A stretch of DNA of 64,000 bases from the NCBI RefSeq assembly GCF_900129455.1, contig NZ_FQVU01000006.1:181850-245849 (forward strand), written 5' to 3'. Under the pieces are notes generated by a model. It worked only from the letters and a program-made list of their open reading frames with translations. It had not been told where the DNA came from and did not search any database. Of the stretch, positions 54,564-61,792 are shown piece by piece; within the stretch, counting starts at the first letter, position 1, and each line of letters opens with the position of its first letter. Source of the DNA: Jatrophihabitans endophyticus. Its GTDB lineage: Bacteria; Actinomycetota; Actinomycetes; Mycobacteriales; Jatrophihabitantaceae. A program made the position numbers and the translations under genes.

Positions 54564-54695
54564 GTGGCCGGGGTGGGCGACCGCATCCGCTGCGCCTTCG
54601 CCCGCTTCGTCGAGCCGCTGTCCGGCGAGTACTGCGTCGTCCCCTCGGTCGAGGCCCTCGCGCGATTCGGCGGGTGCGCCGATCGCGGCGAATGA
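54564..54695 (+). CDS. Possible 43-residue small protein
   Basis: A GTG-started frame reading VAGVGDRIRCAFARFVEPLS then GEYCVVPSVEALARFGG has nearly all codons ending in G or C, as genes here do, and fills the gap between the acetyltransferase and the gamma-glutamyltransferase. There is no clear ribosome site or recognised family. A remnant of a longer gene is equally possible. Confidence 0.3.
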   Translation: MAGVGDRIRCAFARFVEPLSGEYCVVPSVEALARFGGCADRGE

Positions 54696-54741
54696 CCTGT
54701 TCGTCCGGACGTGGTAGGAACGAGGCACTGAACGTTCCCAC

Positions 54742-54748
54742 AGGAAGG
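54742..54748 (+). promoter_or_regulatory. Ribosome binding site of the gamma-glutamyltransferase gene
   Basis: AGGAAGG lies 7 bases before GTG 54756 but only one base before GTG 54750; spacing favours the former. Confidence 0.6.
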
Positions 54749-54755
54749 TGTGGAC

Positions 54756-56612
54756 GTGCCCGGTCGCCGCATCAGCTCCGTCCTGGCCCTCGGGGTCCTC
54801 GTGCTCGCCGGCGCCACGCCGGCCGCCGCCCACCCGGGGCACCACCCGACGCCGCCCACGACGGCGACCAAGCAGCCCGTCGCCACGGGTTCCGGCGGCG
54901 CCGTCGTGTCCGACACGCTCGAGTCGACCCAGGCGGGGCTGGCCGTCCTGCGCCGCGGCGGGACGGCCGCGGACGCCGCGGTCGCGGTGGCGGCCACTCT
55001 CGGCGTCACCGACCCGTTCGTCGCGGGCATCGGCGGCGGCGGCTACTTCACCTACTACGACGCCCGAACGCGCCGGGTCTCGACCATCGACGGGCGGGAG
55101 ACGACGCCGGCCGCCGACACGTCGACCATGTTCGTCGACCCGAGCACCGGTCAGCCCTACAGCTTCGCGACCGCCGTCACCAGCGGCCGGTCGGTGGGCG
55201 TCCCGGGCACCCTTGCGACGTGGCAGCGCGCCCTGCAGCGCTTCGGCCGCTTCGGCCTCGCCGACGACCTGCGCCCGGCCATCGACGTCGCCGCGCGGGG
55301 CTTCACCGTCGACGCGACGTTCCGCGAGCAGGTCCGCGAGAACGCCGGCCGGTTCGCGCAGTTCGCCCCGACGGCCGAGCTCTTCCTGCCCGGCGGCGGG
55401 CTGCCGGCCGTCGGCTCGACGCTGCGCAACCCCGACCTCGCGGCCACGTACCGGCAGCTCGCCCGGCAGGGCACGTCGGCGCTGTACGGCGGCTCGATCG
55501 GCCGGGACGTCGTCGCCGCCGTCCAGCACCCGCCGGTGGCGGCCGGATCGACCAGCACGCCCCTCACCGGGCCGATGACGCTGGCCGACCTGCGCGACTA
55601 CCGTGCGATCGACCGGACGCCGACGCACGTGGGCTACCGCGGTTACGACGTGTACGGCATGGGGCCCTCGTCGAGCGGCGGCATCACGGTCGGCGAGTCG
55701 CTGAACATCCTGCAGAACTTCCGGCTCTCGCCCACCGACCGGACGGCTGCGCTGCAGGACTACCTCGAGGCCAGCCGGCTCGCGTTCGCCGACCGCAACC
55801 GCTACGTCGGCGACTCCGCCTCCGTGTCGGTGCCGCAACGGGCCCTGCTGTCGCGGTCGTTCGCCCGGCAGCGGGCCTGTCTGATCGACCCGACGAAGGC
55901 CGGCGTCAGCCCGGTCGCGCCCGGCGACCCCACCCGGGGCGCGAATGGCTGCACGCCGCGGCGGGCCGACACGTCGCCCGGCAACGACGGCATCTCCACC
56001 AACCACCTCGTCGTCTCCGACCGGTGGGGCAACGTCGTCAGCTACACCAACACCATCGAGGAGCTCGGCGGCAGCGGCATCGTCGTTCCCGGCCGCGGCT
56101 TCCTGCTCAACAACGAGCTGACCGACTTCAACTTCGCGCCGACGCAGGGCAGTGCGCCCGACCCGAACCTGCCCGCGCCGGGCAAGCGGCCGCGCTCGTC
56201 GATGTCGCCGACGATCGTCCTGCAGCACGGCCGGCCGTTCCTCGCCGTCGGCTCGCCGGGTGGCGCGTCGATCATCACCACCGTCCTGCAGATCCTGGTC
56301 AACCGCATCGACCTGCGCCTGTCGCTCCCGGACGCCATCGCCGCCCCCCGCGCCTCGCAGCGCAACAGCGCCACCACCCAGGTCGAGCCCGCCTTCCTCG
56401 CCGACCCGGCGGTGCCGACGCTCGAGTCGTACGGGCAGAAGTTCGCCGTCACCAGCACCTCGCCGCTCGACCCGAGCATCACCATCGCGCCCACGATCGG
56501 CGTCGCGTCCGGTCTCGAGTTCCGCCCGCACGGCCGCGTCATCGCCGCCGGCGAACCCACCCGCCGCGGCGGTTCCGCGGCCGGCGTCGTCGTTCCGTCC
56601 CGCCACCGCTGA
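54756..56612 (+). CDS. ggt: Secreted gamma-glutamyltransferase
   Basis: 618 residues. A signal peptide (about residues 1-25, ending TPAAAH) exports the proenzyme. The N-terminal subunit begins GSGGAVVSDTLESTQAGLAV and has GGTAADAAVAVAATLGVTDP; autocleavage is expected before the Thr of GISTNHLVV, giving the catalytic N-terminal nucleophile. GGSGIVVPGRGFLLNNELTDF (shown in part) and GSPGGASIITTVLQILVN bind the gamma-glutamyl group. It would hydrolyse extracellular glutathione or gamma-glutamyl amides; mycothiol organisms make little glutathione, so scavenging is likely. Confidence 0.92.
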   Translation: MPGRRISSVLALGVLVLAGATPAAAHPGHHPTPPTTATKQPVATGSGGAVVSDTLESTQAGLAVLRRGGTAADAAVAVAATLGVTDPFVAGIGGGGYFTYYDARTRRVSTIDGRETTPAADTSTMFVDPSTGQPYSFATAVTSGRSVGVPGTLATWQRALQRFGRFGLADDLRPAIDVAARGFTVDATFREQVRENAGRFAQFAPTAELFLPGGGLPAVGSTLRNPDLAATYRQLARQGTSALYGGSIGRDVVAAVQHPPVAAGSTSTPLTGPMTLADLRDYRAIDRTPTHVGYRGYDVYGMGPSSSGGITVGESLNILQNFRLSPTDRTAALQDYLEASRLAFADRNRYVGDSASVSVPQRALLSRSFARQRACLIDPTKAGVSPVAPGDPTRGANGCTPRRADTSPGNDGISTNHLVVSDRWGNVVSYTNTIEELGGSGIVVPGRGFLLNNELTDFNFAPTQGSAPDPNLPAPGKRPRSSMSPTIVLQHGRPFLAVGSPGGASIITTVLQILVNRIDLRLSLPDAIAAPRASQRNSATTQVEPAFLADPAVPTLESYGQKFAVTSTSPLDPSITIAPTIGVASGLEFRPHGRVIAAGEPTRRGGSAAGVVVPSRHR

Positions 56613-56629
56613 CCGCGGGCTCTCCCGCG

Positions 56630-58774
56630 CTAGTCGAGCCGGAGGTCGGCCAGCTTCCAGCCGTACCCGCCGGTCGAGCGGACCAGCGTCATGGTGAACG
56701 GTCGATCGTCGGAAGCGGTGATCCTGTCGTACCACGTCCCCCGGCACACGGCGGTGTCACCGGCGGTACGGCAATCGTCGTTCGGATCGTCGAGCAGGAA
56801 GTCGTCGTCGCGGTAGGTGTGGACGAGCGCGTTCCACTGGACGTCGGTGACGACGTCCGGGTCGCGCAACGTGCTGCGCTTCCTCGCGTCCTGGGCCATG
56901 AGGATGTCGTCGACGACCTTGGCCGGCGTGTATCGGTCGACCTCGTCGTCGAGGACGAGCGTGCCGCCGGTGTATCGGACCGTCGCACCGTGATGGACGA
57001 CGTAGAAGCCGGCGCCCTCGTACGAGTCCCAGGTGATGTCGGCGGAGTGGCCCGCGACGGTGAGCGAGGTGAGGTTGGAGTGCTCCTGGCGGTCGTACTT
57101 GCCCAACTCGTAATGGCCGAGCATCGTCCCGCCGGCACCGACGAGCAGGAGCTGCTGGGGCCAGCCGACGCCCCCGGCGTTGCAGCCGTACACGGTCAGG
57201 ATCTGCTGATAGCCGGCCCCGGCGAAGTCGGCGCGGCCGACCAGCGCACCGGTGACGGCGATGTCGCCGCTGCCGGGGTGGCCCTTGGTCGTATGCCCGG
57301 CGACCAGACGCTGTGCCGGCAACCTGCAGTAGGCCGGGACCTGCGCGGTTCGCAGCGTCGAGGCGGTGACCTTCTCGATGGTCGGGAACACGGTGACCGT
57401 CCGGGCCGAAGCGGGCAGCGTCTGCTCGGCGGCGAAGTTCATCGTCGAGAAGACCGGCCCCACCAGGGCCAGGTAGACGCTCACCCGTGCGACGAGCCGG
57501 CCGGCCAGCCGGCCGGCCTCGCGGTCGCTCAGACCGCGCCTTACCCGCAGGTAGTTACCGAGCGCGCTGGCGGCGCTGGTGTCCAGGCTCGACAGGCAGG
57601 TCTGGGCCGCGCGCGCGAACCCGTCGACGCCACGCGCGTCGTGCACGTCGTCGTAGCAGCCGGCGAGTGCGATCGCGCCGGCGGTGTAGCCCTGCTGGGC
57701 GTCGGAGATTGCGTCGCCGATCAGCGAACCGACGAGCGAGATCAGGAACCGGTCGACGGTGGGGGGTGCGAAGGTGACCACGGCCGAGCCCACATCGGCG
57801 TTACGCACCTGGTCCGCGGAGAAGCCGAGGTCGAGCTCCTTGCCGGCTCCGACGAGTACCTGCCCGGGCGGGGAGAGTCCGTCGAGCGTGCGTGACAGCG
57901 CGTCGTCCAGGTGGCCGAGCGCGGCGCGGGCATCGGCGAGCGGGGAGCTGCCCGACGTCGAGTTGTACTGCCAGGAGTGGTCGGCGCCGACCTTCGCGGT
58001 GAAGGCGAAGCCGCGATTGACCCGCGCCTTGACCACGAGCAGGTCCGGATTCTTCGGGTCGTGGCCGACGCAGAACAGCAGCGAGTTGTTGCGGGCCGTG
58101 TCGATGAACGTCGTCGAGGACACCCACGAGGGCGTCGAGGTGCACGTCGGCGGATCGACCCGGGTGTCGAACACCTTGCCGACCTCGTAGTACGCCCAGT
58201 CCGCCGCCTTCGACCCGAAGTGCCGGACGGCAGCGAGCGCGCCGTGCGCCGCGCCTCCCACGGCGCCGGTGACCGATCCGACGACGTCGGTCCAGACCGA
58301 GAGGTGGTGCACGACGGCGGTCACGACCCGCCGGTTGCCCGAGAGCGTCGAGGGCACGGCATGCCAGCCGCGCAACGAGGTGTCCCAGTAGACGAACGAC
58401 GCGGCGAGCCCCGCCGGAACCGCGGTGGCGTAGCGGCGCGTCAGTCGGATCCCGCCCCTAGGTATCGGAGCCGGCGTGCTCAGCTCGACCGGCTGGCCGA
58501 CGTACAGCGTCCCGGTTCGCCCCGCGCCTGCCTTCAGGCTGGTTCGTTGCGACGCGGTGATGCGCGTCGGCTCGATGGCGACCCGCTGGGTGGAGCCGAC
58601 GGCGGTAGCGCCGGTGCGCGCCACCGCGGCAGCTGGTGTGGGCGGGGACAGCGAGGTCGTGGACGACGCGTCACCGCCCTTCCCGCCGGTGCATCCGGCG
58701 AGCAGCACCGCAACGACCGTCAAGGTCGTTGCTGCTCGTCGCCGCGTCCGCACGTCGTCCGCCCCCCGGCGCAT
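56630..58774 (-). CDS. Large lipoprotein of unknown function
   Basis: 714 residues (707 from GTG 58753, which gives a more typical signal). The lipobox LLAGC has its Cys at 28. A low-complexity Ser/Thr/Pro linker (about 30-60) is followed by a domain with VAIEPTRITASQRTSLKAGA and a long helical middle part with hydrophobic stretches near 360-390 (LISLVGSLIGDAISDAQQGY). The C-terminal ~200 residues look beta-rich (GDIAVTGALVGRADFAGAGY). I recognise no family. GC is slightly lower than in neighbours. It converges with ggt, 17 bp apart. Confidence 0.7.
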   Translation of the reverse strand: MRRGADDVRTRRRAATTLTVVAVLLAGCTGGKGGDASSTTSLSPPTPAAAVARTGATAVGSTQRVAIEPTRITASQRTSLKAGAGRTGTLYVGQPVELSTPAPIPRGGIRLTRRYATAVPAGLAASFVYWDTSLRGWHAVPSTLSGNRRVVTAVVHHLSVWTDVVGSVTGAVGGAAHGALAAVRHFGSKAADWAYYEVGKVFDTRVDPPTCTSTPSWVSSTTFIDTARNNSLLFCVGHDPKNPDLLVVKARVNRGFAFTAKVGADHSWQYNSTSGSSPLADARAALGHLDDALSRTLDGLSPPGQVLVGAGKELDLGFSADQVRNADVGSAVVTFAPPTVDRFLISLVGSLIGDAISDAQQGYTAGAIALAGCYDDVHDARGVDGFARAAQTCLSSLDTSAASALGNYLRVRRGLSDREAGRLAGRLVARVSVYLALVGPVFSTMNFAAEQTLPASARTVTVFPTIEKVTASTLRTAQVPAYCRLPAQRLVAGHTTKGHPGSGDIAVTGALVGRADFAGAGYQQILTVYGCNAGGVGWPQQLLLVGAGGTMLGHYELGKYDRQEHSNLTSLTVAGHSADITWDSYEGAGFYVVHHGATVRYTGGTLVLDDEVDRYTPAKVVDDILMAQDARKRSTLRDPDVVTDVQWNALVHTYRDDDFLLDDPNDDCRTAGDTAVCRGTWYDRITASDDRPFTMTLVRSTGGYGWKLADLRLD

Positions 58775-59138
58775 TGCGTGCTCGTCATGGACCGGCCTGA
58801 AGAGGCCGGGGCAGCAGACTACGAACGGCGCGACGAGTTCGGCAACACGAAACCACGGTGCTCGCCGGTTGGTTCTCCGAGTCGATATGGCTCCGGCCGT
58901 CAGAACGACGCGAGCTACGACCTCGGCTTGTCGGCCGAGGAGATTGCGTCACCCGCATCGTCGACAGGAATCTCGCTCCGGGTCACGACATGACCGAAGG
59001 CGATGCAAGGCTACGTCGCACCTGCATCCACTGGCTCAGGGCGACGCCGCAGGGAGCGCACGAGGCGAGGAACCGTCCGGTGCTGCGCCTCCCGTCGTCA
59101 ACGCGCGCAACGTGTCGAGGACGCCTAGCATCCACGCA
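58775..59138. other. Noncoding gap, nothing recognised
   Basis: 364 bases between the lipoprotein start and the PH-domain gene. Open frames here lack the codon bias of neighbours. The only signal seen is TAGCAT (59126-59131), 7 bases before the ATG at 59139, a likely -10 element. Control sequences for the lipoprotein must also lie here. Confidence 0.5.
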
Positions 59139-59513
59139 ATGATCGACTTTACAAACGGATCCATCTTCAAGCTGGGACGGTGCGACCCTGCCGAGATCTT
59201 CGATGCGATCGCTCCGTTGCTGGTGCCCGGCGAGCGAGTGCTGGCGAGCTTCAAGACCATCCGTGACTTCGTGGTCTTCACTGACAAGCGCTTGATCGCC
59301 GTCAACGTGCAGGGGATGACAGGAAAGAAGCGCGACTTCAGCTCTCTGCCCTACAGCAAGATCCAGGCGTTCTCGGTCGAGACGGCGGGCCACTTCGACC
59401 TCGACTCCGAGCTCGAGCTCTGGTTCAGCGGGCTCGGGAAGGTGAAGCTCGATTTCAAGGGCCAGGCCAACATCGTCGAACTGGGGCAGATGATCGCGTC
59501 CTACGTGCTGTAG
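59139..59513 (+). CDS. Bacterial PH-domain protein
   Basis: 124 residues, FKLGRCDPAEIFDAIAPLLV then GERVLASFKTIRDFVVFTDK, with RLIAVNVQGMTGKKRDFSSL, the pattern of the PF08000 bacterial pleckstrin-homology-like family. Known members are cytoplasmic beta-sandwich proteins that oligomerise; function is unclear. The ATG is supported by TAGCAT 7 bases upstream; the open frame continuing upstream is not coding-like. Codon use is less GC-biased than in neighbours. Confidence 0.8.
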   Translation: MIDFTNGSIFKLGRCDPAEIFDAIAPLLVPGERVLASFKTIRDFVVFTDKRLIAVNVQGMTGKKRDFSSLPYSKIQAFSVETAGHFDLDSELELWFSGLGKVKLDFKGQANIVELGQMIASYVL

Positions 59514-59603
59514 TCAGCGCTGCTGGCCGAGGGGCCGAGGGTTGTCCGTCATCGAGTTCAAGACGTGTGTGACGTCCGGACCGAAACTCATCATCCGCGC
59601 GGG

Positions 59604-60413
59604 TCAGACCACACGCACCATCGACGGCGGCGTGTGGGGCGCGTCGCCGTGGCGGACCAGGTCGGCATAGAAAGCCCGCGTCACCTGGACCTGGACGCCG
59701 CGCACCTGCGCGGCTTGGCAGGCGTCCCCGAAGTCCTGCACCCACACGACTGCAGGCTCGCCCGCTCGGCTGGCCAGGATGAGATCGTCGTAGTCGGACT
59801 TGTAGCCGTGCAGCATGATCGGTGCGTCCGCCTGCGGACGGGTGACGCCGTCGGATGCGCGCGTGGTGGTGAGGACGACGGCGATCTCGCTGAGGTCGTC
59901 GTTCAGCTGGTGATCCCGGCCGGGCAGCAGGTGCAGGCGCGCCTCGGGGACGGCCTGCCAGTAGAGCGCGGCATGGGTCGGCGGCACGGTGTCGTCGTCG
60001 AGGCCGTGGAACACGTGCACCGGCACCCCTTGCGGCAACCTCGCTCCCAGATCGAGTGGCAGCGTGAACTCTTCGCCGGGCCAGCCGCCGGCGCCGACGA
60101 ACGGGGCGGCGATCAGGACGATGGCCCCGATGCGTCGCGCGGGCGCAGCGTCGGCCAGCTGTGCGGCCAGGATCGCCCCGCCGGCCGAGTGACCGACGAC
60201 GATGACGCCGTCCTCGGCCGCTGCAAGTTCCTCGGCGATCGCCGCACTCCACCGCGCGTAGCTCGGATCAGCTTCGTGCGGCATCCGCGGGTACCGAACC
60301 TCGTACCCGTCTCCCAGTTCGCGCGCGAGGCTCGCGACCAGCTTCGCGTCCCACCCGTCGTGCGTTCCCTCGCCTGCGCCCTGGACGAACAGCACCTGCG
60401 GAGTCGCTGCCAT
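59604..60413 (-). CDS. Alpha/beta hydrolase with C-terminal extension
   Basis: 269 residues. VLFVQGAGEGTHDGWDAKLV opens the fold; the nucleophile elbow is VVGHSAGG and the catalytic Asp/His are in HGLDDDTVPP and PGRDHQLNDDLSE. The fold should end there, but about 80 further residues follow (VVLTTTRASDGVTRPQADAP, GYKSDYDDLILASRAGEPAV), which I do not recognise; they may be an added domain or readthrough after a frameshift. The ATG has GAGGCGAG upstream. Confidence 0.78.
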   Translation of the reverse strand: MAATPQVLFVQGAGEGTHDGWDAKLVASLARELGDGYEVRYPRMPHEADPSYARWSAAIAEELAAAEDGVIVVGHSAGGAILAAQLADAAPARRIGAIVLIAAPFVGAGGWPGEEFTLPLDLGARLPQGVPVHVFHGLDDDTVPPTHAALYWQAVPEARLHLLPGRDHQLNDDLSEIAVVLTTTRASDGVTRPQADAPIMLHGYKSDYDDLILASRAGEPAVVWVQDFGDACQAAQVRGVQVQVTRAFYADLVRHGDAPHTPPSMVRVV

Positions 60414-60490
60414 GCTCGCCTCGATCAGTAGGACTTCAGCTGTACCACCAGCGCCGTGTCGGCGTCGATGTGGTTTCGGAGGTGCGACAG

Positions 60491-60496
60491 TAGCCT
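60491..60496 (+). promoter_or_regulatory. -10 element (TAGCCT) of the DUF1905/YdeI gene, leaderless type
   Basis: TAGCCT lies 6 bases before the ATG at 60503. The surrounding GTAGCCTCC is repeated before the island gene at 61793. Confidence 0.5.
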
Positions 60497-60502
60497 CCAC
60501 GC

Positions 60503-60970
60503 ATGGTTGCTGACGGTGCCCTACGGCTGCAGGCCGTCCTCGACCCGCGCGGACCGGCCGGCGCGATCGTGCTCACCGACGAGCAGGTCGCCTCCCTCGG
60601 CGGCACGAAGACCCCGCCCGTCCGCGTGACCGCCAACGGCGTCACGGTGCCCGCGCGGGTCGGCCGCATGGGCGGCGAGAACCTGCTCGGCTTCAGCAAG
60701 AAGTTGTGCGCCGAACTCGGGGTCGAGATCGGCCAGACCCTCGACGTCGTCATCGCCCTGGACGCGCAACCCAGGACCGTGGACATCTCCGCGGCCCTGG
60801 CCGCCGCGCTCGCCGCAGATCCCGCGGCTCAGGCCGCCTTCGACGCGTTGGCTCCCTCGCACCGCAAGGGCTTCGCCACCTGGGTCGGCGAGGCCAAACG
60901 CGAGCAGACGACGCAGTCGCGGGTCGAGCAGACGCTCCAGCTGCTCCGCGAAGGCCGCACCCGACGCTGA
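60503..60970 (+). CDS. DUF1905 / YdeI-type protein
   Basis: 155 residues. The N-terminal ~95 form the DUF1905 barrel (GAIVLTDEQVASLGGTKTPP, VRVTANGVTVPARVGRMGG). The C-terminal part, FDALAPSHRKGFATWVGEAK then REQTTQSRVEQTLQLLREG, is the YdeI/OmpD-associated helix set. Relatives have been linked to bacteriocin or peptide resistance, but the function is unsettled. Confidence 0.85.
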   Translation: MVADGALRLQAVLDPRGPAGAIVLTDEQVASLGGTKTPPVRVTANGVTVPARVGRMGGENLLGFSKKLCAELGVEIGQTLDVVIALDAQPRTVDISAALAAALAADPAAQAAFDALAPSHRKGFATWVGEAKREQTTQSRVEQTLQLLREGRTRR

Positions 60971-61261
60971 CGGAAGGCGGGGGCGGCTGCTCGGTCGGGT
61001 GAGCCAGAGCCATCGACAGCGCGCTCGGCGCTTCCTGCGAGTGTGCGGAGCTCGGTAGCCAGTGCTATAGGTCGTGACCTGTTGGCCAGCCGATACTCCG
61101 GACCTTGCGGAAGAGTGACGCTCTAGATGGATCACGCTCGGGACGCCTTGCGTCGTCGTCGGACTCGATATCAACCTCGGCGATCGGATTCGCAGCAACT
61201 AACAGGTTGTCGTCTACCGTCGACGCCTATTTGCGTCTAGTGAACAGCTAAGGGTCGAGCC

Positions 61262-61500
61262 GCGGGCTCACTCCGCGAACCCGCGGCGGATTGGCGGACT
61301 CGGCGGCGACTCGGTCCGAGAGATAGAGAGCAAAGCGGCCGCCGAGTGGCATATATTCTTGTGCGGCCATATAGACGAGCTCGCGGTTAGCGCATTAAGT
61401 AACGCACCGAAGTCGCCCACATGTGGTAAGCGCTTCGGCAAATTCGTTGTCACGCAGAACGATCCCCGGCGGTTTGCTGATGTCGCGGTCGCGCTTGCAT
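61262..61500 (-). pseudogene. Possible decayed gene fragment
   Basis: Read on the minus strand, one frame gives PPGIVLRDNEFAEALTTCGR and, after a TAA, NRELVYMAAQEYMPLGGRFA and LYLSDRVAAESANPPRVRG; a neighbouring frame gives LPHVGDFGALLNALT at the same place. The pieces look protein-like but are broken by a stop and apparent frameshift. No family is recognised. Chance is not excluded. Confidence 0.3.
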
Positions 61501-61780
61501 GCAAGTAAACAGGGGACAATCAAGGCGGCGTGTTCGTTCGGCAGGCACACGGGCAGTGTGGTTGAGGGCGAGCCTGTCGCGGTGGGCGACGCGACGCGTT
61601 TTCCACCATCCCTACGTGCCCAGCGATCGGGACCTGCTCGGGTGTCCTGCGCTCGACACAACCGTCATACGCGAGGGCCGGCCTGACGGCGATATCTGCT
61701 GGGAACCCGGGGCAGCGCTCAATCGGGGGCGCGCGGCTCCGCCAACCGCCATGCCCATACCGAAGGGCTGATCGATGCCG

Positions 61781-61786
61781 TAGCCT
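61781..61786 (+). promoter_or_regulatory. -10 element (TAGCCT) of the DUF262-AlbA_2 gene, leaderless type
   Basis: TAGCCT stands 6 bases before GTG 61793, the host-type layout, although the gene body has foreign composition. Confidence 0.5.
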
Positions 61787-61792
61787 CCTAGT

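Larger units (their letters stand above)
60971..61792. other. AT-richer gap without an intact gene
   Basis: 822 bases whose base composition falls well below that of the flanking genes. It carries several stop codons in all frames, short palindromes such as CTTGCATGCAAG near 61494, and a possible gene remnant on the minus strand. The last 12 bases hold the promoter of the DUF262 gene. It looks like the left border of an acquired segment. Confidence 0.6.

Noticed and set aside
58858..59142. 94-residue open frame ending at the PH-domain gene start
   Set aside because: Codon bias is unlike neighbouring genes, no ribosome site or family motif is present, and it overlaps the predicted promoter.
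61488..61500. CTTGCATGCAAG palindrome in the island gap
   Set aside because: Single copy and not next to a gene start; no repeat partner was found to make it an attachment site.
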